Assembly: GCF_019703855.1 (NCBI RefSeq)
Contig: NZ_AP024086.1
Location: 1,508,501 to 1,572,500, forward strand
Reading direction: 5' to 3'
DNA from: Desulfomarina profundi
GTDB taxonomy: Bacteria > Desulfobacterota > Desulfobulbia > Desulfobulbales > Desulfocapsaceae
DNA length: 64,000 bases
Part shown: positions 1 to 8,936 of the stretch, in pieces
How positions within the stretch are numbered: the stretch's first letter is position 1
Layout of the letters: each line of letters opens with the position of its first letter
Made by a program: the position numbers and the translations under genes
The notes under the pieces: model-generated
Databases searched by the model: none
What the model saw: the letters and a program-made list of their open reading frames with translations, nothing else
Told to the model about the DNA's origin: nothing

Positions 1-2
1 AA

Positions 3-1307
3 AGATCTTTCTGGAACTCGTTGAAATTCCTTTTGCAGACAAAACCGGAAATAGTAGCCGAGCTGATGCAACCGTCGTTTCTCATCGATAATATGGGAAA
101 CGAAACCGGGAAAATCATAGCGGAATATTACAGTCTCTATACCTGGCAGAAATTAATTGAAAACGAGTACCTTGCAAGAAAGGCCATAGTCAGAAGAGAT
201 TATGAAACCGCTGAGCGCAATTATAAACGAATGCTGGCGGATGACGAAAACCTGGAAGTCCTCTACGACCTTGCCTCCATCTATGACCGGCGTGGACAAT
301 ACAGGAAAGAAGCACAGGTTTTTGAGGCTATCAGAAGTTCGGGAACGACATCAGAGCGACTTGAAAGTTCCATTGAAAGTAATTCCCTGAAAATAAGCCC
401 CCATTCTGGTTTAAGTGTTAATCTTGTCAACAGGAAAGGGAGAGACGGGTATGTTAATCTGGAGAAAAGAGGTGTTGGTATTTCATTGATGTTTACGCCG
501 GACCTACAGAAAGATATAACATTTCAATTCTCCAGAAATATCTATGAAGAGGTAACTGGACCCGGTTCTTTTACCAGTTCATTCCTGGAATCAACCGGTA
601 CTGTTGAATTGACAGGAAACACTGATTTTATATTTTCTGCTGCGGCAGAAAGGTTGAGTGATGATGCCGAAACAAAATTCTACTATTCTATAGGCCTTCA
701 CTCTCAACTTGATGATTTTTTTACCGGTTTTGTCAAGGGATATAGAAAGAAAACTGACGATACGCTACTGGCAGTTAAGAACAGTATGTACAGTGAAGGG
801 CTTGAGATTGGTCTTTCGGCAGAAACTCCGATAGGTTTGAACCTGGGAGCGGCATACAGGCATCGTTATTATAGCGATGGGAATTCTCAGAACAGGTTCC
901 ATGGCTGGTCTTCATACAACCTTTATGGGGAATCCTTACTCTGGGCTTTACGGTATGATTACGAATTCCTGAAAAACAACAGTTGCAATGATTGCAGTGA
1001 TTCTGCAGGTGAGGGTGGAGTTGAGGAAAAAACTTACTGGAAACCTGACACATTTGACGAACATAGAATCACCTTGCATTTCAAGCATCTTGTTTCAGGG
1101 GATTACGGATCAAACAATCTTCTCAGTTACTATACCTTTGACAATAGTATTGGGTATGAAGACAATGAAAATGCAATATATATCGGGAAATTTGATATTT
1201 TCCTTGAAATGAGTCACCATTATTTATTAAAAGGCAATTTTGTTTTTCAAAAAAGTACTGATTTTGAAGAAAAAACTGTTCTGTTTTCTCTCTTTTATCG
1301 CTGGTAG
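3..1307 (+). CDS. TPR plus outer-membrane beta-barrel-like protein, 5' end outside window
   Basis: The frame is open to the left edge, so the true start lies outside the window; the TTG at 21 is not a credible start. The N-terminal part is helical with TPR-like signatures (tyrosine/alanine-spaced repeats around residues 50-110, including LYDLASIYDRRGQY). From about residue 130 the protein becomes rich in alternating polar/aromatic strands (for example ITFQFSRNIY, FYYSIGLHS) and ends in FSLFYRW, the terminal aromatic typical of outer-membrane beta-barrels. The architecture resembles TPR-porin proteins that export exopolysaccharide, such as BcsC or PgaA, but I cannot assign a substrate because the neighbours to the left are not visible. 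Confidence 0.6.
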   Translation, partial: RSFWNSLKFLLQTKPEIVAELMQPSFLIDNMGNETGKIIAEYYSLYTWQKLIENEYLARKAIVRRDYETAERNYKRMLADDENLEVLYDLASIYDRRGQYRKEAQVFEAIRSSGTTSERLESSIESNSLKISPHSGLSVNLVNRKGRDGYVNLEKRGVGISLMFTPDLQKDITFQFSRNIYEEVTGPGSFTSSFLESTGTVELTGNTDFIFSAAAERLSDDAETKFYYSIGLHSQLDDFFTGFVKGYRKKTDDTLLAVKNSMYSEGLEIGLSAETPIGLNLGAAYRHRYYSDGNSQNRFHGWSSYNLYGESLLWALRYDYEFLKNNSCNDCSDSAGEGGVEEKTYWKPDTFDEHRITLHFKHLVSGDYGSNNLLSYYTFDNSIGYEDNENAIYIGKFDIFLEMSHHYLLKGNFVFQKSTDFEEKTVLFSLFYRW

Positions 1308-1658
1308 TTATTGGTTTATCTGAAAATCCTGCTTCAGTAGGTATTTTTGCCCCAGTCGGATTTTCATTACTTTGTTGTTCCCGAAGGGTATAAATGGTCG
1401 AGCCATTGGGTCCTATCATGCCGGTTCAAATTCTTTTGAGCTGGCAAAAATGGTTTTTTTTAAATACGTCTGATAATAAAGCAGACATATCTCCAGGCTC
1501 ATAAGGGTTGGATGAATTGCATGAGTAATCAGGTAAGTTATACCCTGTGAGCATAACAGGCTGATTCCTGTTAAATCAGTCATACTGGCAAAATGATTTC
1601 CCTGTACGGGTTCCCGGGAAAGGGTCCCTGCAGGTTTTTTTATGGAGGTTTAGGCAAA
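1308..1658. other. Intergenic leader upstream of greA
   Basis: No gene seen. A short 7-bp hairpin (1554-1573, arms TAACAGG/CCTGTTA, loop CTGATT) lies about 85 bases before the greA start and could be a leader structure. An in-frame extension of greA back to 1593 is possible but has no ribosome-binding site. Confidence 0.4.
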
Positions 1659-2144
1659 ATGATTCAGAGAATACCGATGTCGAAAACCGGCAACATCAAG
1701 TTGCGGGAAGAACTTACACATCTGGAAAGAGTAGAACGTGGTGAAGTGGTTAAAGCAATTGAAACAGCTCGGGAGCATGGAGATCTTAAGGAGAACGCTG
1801 AATATCATGCTGCAAAAGACAGACAGGGGCATATTGAAGGGAGGATAATTGAACTTAAGGATAAACTTGCAAGAGCTGAAGTTATAGATTGTTCCAGAGT
1901 CAGCACGGATCGTGTTATTTTTGGTACAATTGTGAAACTCCTCGATATGGATACAGAGGAAGAGGTAACATATCAGCTGCTGGGCCCTGAGGAGGCAAAC
2001 GTCAAGGAGGGCTCTATTTCTGTTCTTTCGCCAATAGGCAAAAGTATGCTGGGAAAGGAAGTGGGGGATGAAGTGGTTGTAAAAACACCTGGAGGCACCA
2101 GAGAGTTTGAGGTGATTGATATCAAACCTTCAGATTTTGCGTGA
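1659..2144 (+). CDS. greA: Transcription elongation factor GreA
   Basis: GreA binds the secondary channel of RNA polymerase and stimulates cleavage of backtracked transcripts. The 161-residue product has the N-terminal antiparallel coiled coil (residues about 8-80) with the family signature AREHGDLKENAEYHAAK, which carries the acidic tip residues, followed by the FKBP-like C-terminal domain with SPIGKSMLGKEVGDEV. The length matches the roughly 158-residue family norm. I chose the ATG at 1659 because GGAGG stands at 1644-1648, ten bases upstream; a longer frame from 1593 would add 22 residues with no homology character. It stands alone on the plus strand, convergent with the TetR gene. Confidence 0.95.
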   Translation: MIQRIPMSKTGNIKLREELTHLERVERGEVVKAIETAREHGDLKENAEYHAAKDRQGHIEGRIIELKDKLARAEVIDCSRVSTDRVIFGTIVKLLDMDTEEEVTYQLLGPEEANVKEGSISVLSPIGKSMLGKEVGDEVVVKTPGGTREFEVIDIKPSDFA

Positions 2145-2252
2145 TCTGACCGGATAGTATGTATATTCGGCAACAGTACCCGCAGCTGGTTTACCTTGTG
2201 AATAATATATAAAGTCTACCGGGATTAAGCCAATGTTCAGGAGAAATACGAG

Positions 2253-2852
2253 TCAGTGTTTACCGGGATTTTCAATAAGTATCCCACTCAGAAAGAGTGA
2301 CAGAACCTGATGTGTTATCTCATCAACCGTATAATGGGTTTCCAGGGAAACGTTCCAGACCCTGGAAACCTCATCAAGGGCGCCAAAAAAAGCTCTTTTG
2401 GCTACGTCTGGTAATATATCAGGACGAAAAACTCCTTGTTTCTGCCCTTTTCTAATGATCTCTGCAATAATGTTGATATATGAACTGAACTTATTGTTTC
2501 GGTAGTTTTTGATTACCTTGTTGGTTTGGCGCAGTTCAATCTGTATGACTTCGGCGAGGTTTTTGTTTTTTTTCATTTGACGGAGATGCTGATTCGTAAA
2601 AATCTCCAGCATACGTCTTGGATCTTCTTCTTCTGAAAGCAGTTGTTGGGTTTTATCAAATATTTTTCCGACTTCTTCTTCAAATATTGAAAGAAGGATG
2701 TCGTATTTGTTGTTGAAATAGAGGTAGATTGTGCCATCGGCAACCTTGGCTTCTTTAGCAATATCGGATATTCTTGAGTTAAAGAAACCTTTTTTGGCAA
2801 ATACTTTTGTTGCAGCTAAAATGATTTTTGCGTGTTTATTTACGGCTGCCAT
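2253..2852 (-). CDS. TetR-family repressor, FadR-like
   Basis: A 199-residue regulator with an N-terminal TetR helix-turn-helix (residues about 8-55: AKIILAATKVFAKKGF, then ISDIAKEAKVADGTIYLYF) and an all-helical ligand domain. The N-terminal half and the length resemble the Bacillus FadR (YsiA) type, which senses long-chain acyl-CoA and represses beta-oxidation genes. The resemblance is supported by an 18-bp site at 2900-2917 that fits the Bacillus FadR box. No fatty-acid degradation genes are adjacent, so its regulon must lie elsewhere apart from likely autoregulation. It is divergent from purDE. Confidence 0.85.
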   Translation of the reverse strand: MAAVNKHAKIILAATKVFAKKGFFNSRISDIAKEAKVADGTIYLYFNNKYDILLSIFEEEVGKIFDKTQQLLSEEEDPRRMLEIFTNQHLRQMKKNKNLAEVIQIELRQTNKVIKNYRNNKFSSYINIIAEIIRKGQKQGVFRPDILPDVAKRAFFGALDEVSRVWNVSLETHYTVDEITHQVLSLFLSGILIENPGKH

Positions 2853-2899
2853 TGCTGAAACTAATTAAAGGTGGACTCTTAACAGACATAATTATATTA

Positions 2900-2917
2900 T
2901 GAATGACTATTCATTCA
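2900..2917. promoter_or_regulatory. Predicted FadR-type operator
   Basis: TGAATGACTATTCATTCA agrees at every position with the Bacillus subtilis FadR consensus as I remember it (TGAATGAMTANTCATTCA). It lies 48 bases upstream of the TetR start. On the minus strand a TTGACA (2944-2939) followed after 17 bases by TACATG overlaps the operator edge, so bound repressor would block its own promoter. Confidence 0.8.
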
Positions 2918-3050
2918 TGTAATATCTCGAGTGACTTTTGTCAATGTTCAAAAAATCCTGTACAGATGTTTTCGATCTGGTTATGTCATATACTTGCTGT
3001 TCTCCTTATAAACAACCCGAAAAATAAAATTCTTGTTACTGGAGCAACTT

Positions 3051-4850
3051 ATGAAAATATTGGTAGTCGGTTCAGGTGGTCGAGAACATGCCCTGGTCTG
3101 GAAAATACAGCAGAGCAAAAAGGTCAATAAAATTTATTGTGCACCCGGAAATGCCGGAATAAGCAGGATTGCTGATTGCGTTGATATTGGAGCAACTGAC
3201 GTACAGAAACTTCTGGAATTTGCCCTTGCTGAAAAAATTGATCTTACGGTGGTTGGACCCGAATCTTCACTTGTTGAGGGAATTGTAGATATTTTTGAAG
3301 AAAATAACCTGCGGATTTTCGGCCCGACTAAGCGTGCGGCCATTCTGGAAGGAAGCAAGGTGTTCACAAAAGAATTTTTTAAAAAATATGATATTCCTTC
3401 GTCTTCGTTCAAGGTATTTAAGGACAGAAAAAAAGCCAAAAAATATATAGAGAAGAAAGGAGCCCCTATTGTTGTCAAGGCAGATGGTCTTGCCGCTGGA
3501 AAGGGTGTAATTGTCGCGGGCACCGTAAAAGAAGCAAAACAGGCTGTGGATCTTATCATGAGAGATAAGGCCTTTGGCTCTGCCGGGGAAAAAGTTGTTG
3601 TGGAAGCATGCCTCACTGGAGAGGAAGCCTCATTTATTGCCTTTACTGACGGGAAAACCATTCTTCCCCTTCCAACTTCACAGGATCATAAAGCAGTTTA
3701 TGAAAACGATGAGGGGCCAAATACCGGCGGGATGGGGGCCTACTCTCCAGCGCCGGTTGTCACTGATGAAATCGCCGATTTTGTTATGAACAGGGTGATG
3801 CTGCCTACAGTGAAAGGTCTTGAAGCTGAAGGAAGACCATATAAAGGAATGTTGTATGCCGGCCTTATGATAGACGGTGATGATATTAATGTTCTCGAAT
3901 TCAACTGTCGTTTTGGTGATCCGGAAGCCCAACCACTTCTTATGAGGTTAAAAAGTGATATTGTCGATATTTTCGAAGCGGCGATTGATGGAAAACTTGA
4001 TACTGTCGATATGAAAATTGATCCTCGTCCTACTGTCTGCGTTGTCATGGCTTCAGGTGGATATCCAGGATCATATGAAAATGGTAAAATTATTAAAGGT
4101 CTTACAAAGGCTGCAGCAGTCAGTGGTGTGGAAATATTCCATGCAGGGACAGCTCGCAAAAACAGTAGAATTGTCACCAATGGTGGAAGAGTTCTGGGTA
4201 TTACAGCTGTAGGTAAGAACCTGAAAGAAGCTATTGACAGATCTTACAGGGCTGTTGCGCAGATAAAATGGACAACCTGTTATTATCGCAGGGATATCGG
4301 TGCAAAAGCACTTCGGGAAAGGCCGGGCAGAAAAGATAAGCCGGTTGTGGGTATTGTCATGGGCAGTGATTCAGACCTGATCGTCATGCAGGTAGCTGCA
4401 GACTTTCTGAAATCTATGGATATTCCGTATGAAATCACCGTGGCCTCCGCCCACAGAACCCCTGAAAAGGCAGCACAATATGCAAAGACTGCTCGAAAAA
4501 GAGGTTTGAAACTCATTATAGCAGGGGCAGGTATGGCTGCTCACTTGGCCGGTGTATTGGCTTCCCATACCGAACTGCCGGTTATCGGTGTACCCCTTGA
4601 TGCGTCATCTCTGGGGGGAATGGATTCTCTGCTTTCCACGGTACAGATGCCTCCCGGGGTTCCTGTCGCAACCATGGGAATTGGAAAAGCCGGTGCCAAA
4701 AACAGTGCAGTACTGGCGTTACGTATCCTGGCCCTGGAAGATTCGGCACTTGGTTGCAAACTTGAACGGTTTCGGTCAAAAATGGAAGAGGAAGTTGAGA
4801 AGAAAGCGGACAAAGTTGCAAAAAGTAATCAGCATGTCGGCAATAATTGA
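3051..4850 (+). CDS. purD: PurD-PurE fusion: GAR synthetase / N5-CAIR mutase
   Basis: This 599-residue protein joins two purine-synthesis enzymes. Residues 1-425 are phosphoribosylamine-glycine ligase (PurD): the N-terminal VVGSGGREHALVWKI, ATP-grasp segments including SQDHKAVYENDEGPNTGGMG, and LEFNCRFGDPEAQ. From about residue 430 a complete class I PurE follows, with GIVMGSDSDL, ASAHRTPEKA, GAGMAAHLAGV, LGGMDSLLSTVQMP and the C-terminal GKAGAKNSA. Class I PurE converts N5-CAIR to CAIR, so a PurK would be expected elsewhere. The start at 3051 has GGAG at 3041-3044. The stop lies inside the next gene (17-base overlap), implying translational coupling. PurD and PurE catalyse non-consecutive steps and are normally separate. 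Confidence 0.95.
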   Translation: MKILVVGSGGREHALVWKIQQSKKVNKIYCAPGNAGISRIADCVDIGATDVQKLLEFALAEKIDLTVVGPESSLVEGIVDIFEENNLRIFGPTKRAAILEGSKVFTKEFFKKYDIPSSSFKVFKDRKKAKKYIEKKGAPIVVKADGLAAGKGVIVAGTVKEAKQAVDLIMRDKAFGSAGEKVVVEACLTGEEASFIAFTDGKTILPLPTSQDHKAVYENDEGPNTGGMGAYSPAPVVTDEIADFVMNRVMLPTVKGLEAEGRPYKGMLYAGLMIDGDDINVLEFNCRFGDPEAQPLLMRLKSDIVDIFEAAIDGKLDTVDMKIDPRPTVCVVMASGGYPGSYENGKIIKGLTKAAAVSGVEIFHAGTARKNSRIVTNGGRVLGITAVGKNLKEAIDRSYRAVAQIKWTTCYYRRDIGAKALRERPGRKDKPVVGIVMGSDSDLIVMQVAADFLKSMDIPYEITVASAHRTPEKAAQYAKTARKRGLKLIIAGAGMAAHLAGVLASHTELPVIGVPLDASSLGGMDSLLSTVQMPPGVPVATMGIGKAGAKNSAVLALRILALEDSALGCKLERFRSKMEEEVEKKADKVAKSNQHVGNN

Positions 4851-5421
4851 CAGGGCAGTAAATATTATCCGAAGAGGTGGTATCGTTGCCTTTCCGACTG
4901 AAACCAGTTATGGACTTGCTGTAGATTATGAAAATGAAAAGGCCCTGGAAAAACTTTACAGAATGAAGCAACGATCCCATGAAAAAGCGTTACTTGTTCT
5001 TGTAGAAAGCAGGGAACAGCTTTTTCAACTCGTAACTTTTGTACCGGATGAATACAGGATACTGATGGATAGATTTTGGCCAGGGCCGCTCACCCTGATA
5101 TTTCCTGCCAGAAATGAACTGTCTACGGTTTTAACAGGGGGAAGTGGAACCATTGGTGTCAGAATTTCACCCCATCCACTGGCCACCCGTCTGGTGAGTA
5201 GCTACGGCAAACCTCTTACGGCAACGAGCGCCAATCTTTCCGGAAAATCCCCCGCAAAGTCAGCAGGGGAAATACGGAAAATTTTTAAGGAAAGAGTTGA
5301 TTTTATACTGGAGGAGGATACGGATCTTCCAGGGAACTGCTCAACAATTGTTGGAATACAGAACAGGAAACTTAAAATTCTTCGTAATGGTGTTCTGGAT
5401 CTGACTCAAATGATACTATAG
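4834..5421 (+). CDS. L-threonylcarbamoyladenylate synthase (Sua5/YrdC/TsaC)
   Basis: The 195-residue protein makes threonylcarbamoyl-AMP from threonine, bicarbonate and ATP, the first step of t6A37 modification of ANN-decoding tRNAs. It is a single YrdC domain: GGIVAFPTETSYGLA near the N terminus, the ligand loop around MKQRSHEKALLVLV, FWPGPLTLIF, and LTATSANLSGKSP. The length excludes the extra Sua5 C-terminal domain. The start at 4834 lies inside the end of purDE. Its pathway partner tsaD is present at 54.7-55.7 kb. Confidence 0.92.
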   Translation: MSAIIDRAVNIIRRGGIVAFPTETSYGLAVDYENEKALEKLYRMKQRSHEKALLVLVESREQLFQLVTFVPDEYRILMDRFWPGPLTLIFPARNELSTVLTGGSGTIGVRISPHPLATRLVSSYGKPLTATSANLSGKSPAKSAGEIRKIFKERVDFILEEDTDLPGNCSTIVGIQNRKLKILRNGVLDLTQMIL

Positions 5422-5452
5422 ATGATAACAGTACTATCTGAAGGGATTGCAC

Positions 5453-5776
5453 ATGAATTTACTGAAATGGAACAAGGAGTTTGCCCTTGAACAGGCTGCA
5501 GACGATATGGATCTGCTGCTGGAACTGATAGAAATCTTTAAAGGATCTTTCGAGAATGATCTGCAGCAGCTGGAAGAAGGTCTTGAAGAAAATGCTGCAG
5601 ACAAGATCTGTTCTGCCGCTCATTCAATCAAGGGTGCTGCAGCAAGCCTGGGAATTGAGGGCATCCGGGAAGTGGCCCTTGCTGTTGAAGAAGACAGCAG
5701 GGCAGGTAATTTGGAGGTGGCCCAGAGCCAACTGCCCCTACTGAAATCATTAATGATTGAACTACAGAATATCTGA
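5453..5776 (+). CDS. Histidine-containing phosphotransfer (Hpt) domain protein
   Basis: A 107-residue, single-domain Hpt protein. The phosphoacceptor motif AHSIKGAAASLG contains the expected histidine (about residue 57), in a helical bundle rich in Leu and Glu. Such stand-alone Hpt proteins carry phosphate between a hybrid kinase and a response regulator; no kinase is adjacent, so the partner is unknown. The start at 5453 has AAGGG at 5441-5445; an upstream TTG at 5447 is less likely. It follows the Sua5 gene by about 30 bases and probably shares the purDE transcript. Confidence 0.88.
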   Translation: MNLLKWNKEFALEQAADDMDLLLELIEIFKGSFENDLQQLEEGLEENAADKICSAAHSIKGAAASLGIEGIREVALAVEEDSRAGNLEVAQSQLPLLKSLMIELQNI

Positions 5777-5873
5777 ATTTCCAGATTGTTTACCCAAGGG
5801 CCCATTTGCATTGTAAGTAATTGTTTGAAAATGGGCTGGTCAGGTTGCAGATCCAAATAATTCAGAGGACATA

Positions 5874-5899
5874 ATGGCCGAATCAGCCAATTCGGCCAT
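5874..5899. terminator. Hairpin between convergent hpt and ettA
   Basis: A perfect 10-bp stem (ATGGCCGAAT / ATTCGGCCAT) with a 6-base loop lies between the two convergent genes. It has no T tract on either side, so an intrinsic bidirectional terminator is plausible but not certain. Confidence 0.5.
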
Positions 5900-5927
5900 G
5901 CCAGTTACAATTAATTTGAAATCTTTA

Positions 5928-7610
5928 TTATCTCGTCAGCTGCCTGTACTTAATTCTGTGGGGGCGGTCAGCTTCAGCGCCTAATCTGGCTTTTCTGTCT
6001 TTTTCATAATCAGAATAATTCCCTTCAAACCATACAACCTGCGAGTCGCCTTCGAAAGCAAGGATATGGGTAGCAATTCTGTCAAGGAACCAACGATCAT
6101 GGCTGATTACCACACCACAGCCTCCGAAATTTTCAAGGGCCTCTTCCAGAGCTCTGAGTGTATTGACGTCAAGATCATTCGTCGGTTCATCCAGTAGAAG
6201 AACATTCCCGCCTTCCTTGAGTGTTCGAGCCAGGTGGACCCTGTTGCGCTGCCCCCCTGATAGAAGGCCCACTTTTTTCTGTTGTTCAGAACCGGAAAAA
6301 TTAAATTTGGCCACGTAGGCCCGGCTGTTAACTTCCTGGGTGCCGAGCCAGACCGTGTCCTGATTGTCAGAAATGGCCTGCCAGATAGATGATTCCGGAT
6401 CCAGTGTATCTCGAGACTGATCAGCATATGCGAGCTTAACCGTTTCCCCGATACGTATGGTGCCTGAATCGGGAGTTTCCTCACCGGTGATCATCTTGAA
6501 CAGGGTACTTTTCCCGGCTCCATTCGGCCCGATAATCCCGACAATACCGCCCGGAGGAAGACTGAAGTTCATATTTTCAACAAGCAGACGATCTCCAAAA
6601 GATTTGCTGACATTTTCAGCTTCAATAACAACCTTACCGAGACGAGGCCCGGGAGGTATGAAAATTTCAAGATCCTTTGCCAGTTTCTCGGTTTCCTGAG
6701 ACAGCAATTTTTCATAGGAACTGATTCTCGCCTTTGACTTGCTTCTTTTACCCTTTGGTGACATCTTTATCCATTCGAGTTCCCTTTTCAGGGTTCGTCT
6801 GCGGTCACTTTCTCTTTTTTCCTCTAAAGACAGACGTTTCTCCTTCTGTTCAAGCCAGGATGAATAATTTCCTTTCCAGGGAATGCCTATTCCCCTGTCC
6901 AGTTCAAGAATCCAGCCGGCAACATTATCCAGGAAATACCTGTCATGGGTTACAGCTATAACAGTTCCCGGATAGGTTTGCAGATGGTGCTCAAGCCATG
7001 CAACAGACTCTGCATCCAGATGATTAGTCGGTTCGTCAAGCAGAAGGATATCAGGTTGTTTGAGAAGTATGCGGCAAAGGGCAACACGACGCTGTTCGCC
7101 GCCGGACAGGATGCCGCACTTCGTTTCCGAAGGAGGACAGCGCAGAGCATCCATTGCCATCTCAAGACGGCTGTCAAGATCCCAGGCTGACAGGTTATCC
7201 AGCTTTTCCTGGACAGTTCCCTGTCGTTCAATGAGATCCTGCATTTCCTGATCGGACATGGGTTCTGCAAATTTTTCATTAATTTCATTGAACTCATTGA
7301 GAAGATCAACGGTTTCCCTGACACCTTCCTCAACGATTTCCTTTACCGTTTTTTCGGGTTCAAGTGACGGTTCCTGGGGCAGGTAATCCACTTTCAATCC
7401 CGGTGATAAATGGGTTTCACCGTTAAATTCTGTTTCAATCCCTGCCAGTATTCTCAACAGGGTACTTTTACCAGAACCGTTAAGTCCAAGTACGCCGATC
7501 TTTGCTCCGTAGAAATAGGAGAGAGAAATATCTTTCAATACGGGTTTATTATCATAATATTTATTGACCTTTATCATCGAATAGATAATTTTTTTATCAT
7601 CTGTGCTCAT
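5928..7610 (-). CDS. ettA: ABC-F translation factor EttA
   Basis: EttA is a soluble ABC-F ATPase that binds the ribosomal E site and gates the first elongation cycles according to energy state. The 560-residue product (E. coli EttA is 555) has two nucleotide-binding domains: Walker A GLNGSGKST (about 41), signature LSGGEQRRVAL, Walker B ILLLDEPTNHLD; then GPNGAGKST (about 360), LSGGQRNRVHL and VLLLDEPTNDLD. The charged linker between them (residues about 245-320, EKRLSLEEKRESDRRRTLKRE) is the ABC-F P-site tRNA-interaction motif. There are no membrane segments. AGGAAA precedes the ATG at 7610. Confidence 0.93.
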   Translation of the reverse strand: MSTDDKKIIYSMIKVNKYYDNKPVLKDISLSYFYGAKIGVLGLNGSGKSTLLRILAGIETEFNGETHLSPGLKVDYLPQEPSLEPEKTVKEIVEEGVRETVDLLNEFNEINEKFAEPMSDQEMQDLIERQGTVQEKLDNLSAWDLDSRLEMAMDALRCPPSETKCGILSGGEQRRVALCRILLKQPDILLLDEPTNHLDAESVAWLEHHLQTYPGTVIAVTHDRYFLDNVAGWILELDRGIGIPWKGNYSSWLEQKEKRLSLEEKRESDRRRTLKRELEWIKMSPKGKRSKSKARISSYEKLLSQETEKLAKDLEIFIPPGPRLGKVVIEAENVSKSFGDRLLVENMNFSLPPGGIVGIIGPNGAGKSTLFKMITGEETPDSGTIRIGETVKLAYADQSRDTLDPESSIWQAISDNQDTVWLGTQEVNSRAYVAKFNFSGSEQQKKVGLLSGGQRNRVHLARTLKEGGNVLLLDEPTNDLDVNTLRALEEALENFGGCGVVISHDRWFLDRIATHILAFEGDSQVVWFEGNYSDYEKDRKARLGAEADRPHRIKYRQLTR

Positions 7611-7977
7611 GGAAGTTTCCTGATTGTAATTTTTTTTTATTTTTTATTTTATCGTTTATGAAATTATGCACTGATATGTAACTGGTCACAGGATTTGTAA
7701 CTCTGTGTTTTCATCCACATTAAACCTGTTGATATGAAAGTGAAGAAAAAATATGAGCAATCGCATCACTTTCATCGTTCGTTGTGGCCGTGATCCATAA
7801 CTTCGTCCAGCCATGCTGGTTAGTGATCTGGGGCACCGTAGATTCGTGCAAGTGTGACCGGCCACTATAGTCCTTCTACCCAGGCAGTCACGACCGAGCG
7901 AATATGCAGGCCCCCTCTGATCGCTTACACTGATATTCTATTCTTTTACTCAAAATTTCATCTGTTTTCTATCAAAG
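7611..7977. other. Intergenic region with a decayed coding-like segment
   Basis: No intact gene. The piece 7775-7924 is more GC-rich than its surroundings and, read on the minus strand, gives 50 protein-like codons (for example WPVTLARIYGAPDH and PAWLDEVMDHGHNER) broken by a TAG and a TAA, with more stops just outside. This may be a remnant of a lost gene or an RNA; I cannot name it. Confidence 0.35.
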
Positions 7978-8035
7978 TTTTAAAAACAAAAGCGTGCAGA
8001 TTGATCTTTCAATCTGCACGCTTTTGTTTTTAAAA
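7978..8035 (-). terminator. Strong hairpin terminator of the torD-psrA-psrB operon
   Basis: Two perfectly complementary 26-base arms (7978-8003 and 8010-8035) enclose a 6-base loop (ATCTTT). The GC-rich core (GCGTGCAGATTG) is flanked by A/T runs that give a U tract in either direction. It lies 54 bases after the psrB-like stop. Confidence 0.85.
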
Positions 8036-8089
8036 CATGGGCAGTCATTTGGTTTATGATGCCTGCCCACGTTCTTCTATGAAGACTGT

Positions 8090-8902
8090 TTATTCCTTAT
8101 CTTCTGATGTATTGTTTTCATTCATGAGAATGGAACCGACAGCACCGATCAGACCAAGATTTCTGATGGTTTTGATTGCCGGTTTTGCAAGAGACGCGAG
8201 CATGGCGCGACGTCTTGCACTGCCGAGATCGGCAAGTTCCGGAGTATGGGTCCTGAAAAGAAGACTCATGTCCTTCTTTTTGCCGTAGTAACGGGAATTC
8301 GGGCCAAGTTCACCACCGTCGGGCTCAATACCCTTGGCTCCTTTCTTTACATATTTAGAAACTTCCGAATTCGGATCATCCAGATCTCCAAAGATCCTCG
8401 CACCAGCTATGCAGGTCTGAACACAGGCAGGTATACCGCCAGCTTCAACACGTGGTTTGCAGTAAGTACATTTATCTGCCTTGCCATCTTCTGAAACATC
8501 ATCAACAAGATCAGGGTTGACATAGCGAGCATTATACGGACAGGCGTCTGCACAGGCCCCACAGCCGAGACATCGGCTCTTGTCTATCTGAACAGTTCCG
8601 TCAAAAGGATCTTTCCAGGTGGCGGCAACTTCCATTGTTTTAGTTTTGCCTGTTTTCGCATCTTTAAATGTAACTTCCACCGGGTCAGCCGGGCATTCGG
8701 GGACACAAACCGGATCAGTACAATGATTGCACAATCCCGGGTAGTAGGTGGAAGCCATCTCGCCGTCAACCATTTCAGGTCCCATCCTGTATACCCAGTT
8801 TCGGGCGAATTCCACAGGGACCTCCCATTCGGCCTTACAGGCTATGGTGCAGGCATGACAGCCGACACATCGTTCGAGGTCAATAATCATTCCATATTGC
8901 AT
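8090..8902 (-). CDS. 4Fe-4S electron-transfer subunit, PsrB/PhsB/TtrB type
   Basis: The 270-residue subunit would carry electrons to or from the molybdopterin subunit encoded just upstream. Four cysteine groups fit four [4Fe-4S] clusters: CVGCHACTIAC, CNHCTDPVCVPECP, CLGCGACADACP and CTYC-(n)-CVQTC. It has no signal peptide, as usual for subunits that hitch-hike with a Tat-exported partner. After the ferredoxin core the tail contains a basic stretch (GSARRRAML) and a short hydrophobic piece (TIRNLGLIGAVGSILM) that might touch the membrane. AGGAGG precedes the ATG at 8902. The expected third, NrfD-like membrane subunit is not encoded next to it. Confidence 0.9.
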   Translation of the reverse strand: MQYGMIIDLERCVGCHACTIACKAEWEVPVEFARNWVYRMGPEMVDGEMASTYYPGLCNHCTDPVCVPECPADPVEVTFKDAKTGKTKTMEVAATWKDPFDGTVQIDKSRCLGCGACADACPYNARYVNPDLVDDVSEDGKADKCTYCKPRVEAGGIPACVQTCIAGARIFGDLDDPNSEVSKYVKKGAKGIEPDGGELGPNSRYYGKKKDMSLLFRTHTPELADLGSARRRAMLASLAKPAIKTIRNLGLIGAVGSILMNENNTSEDKE

Positions 8903-8936
8903 TCCTTATTCCTCCTGAAGTAACCTTAAAGCCGGT

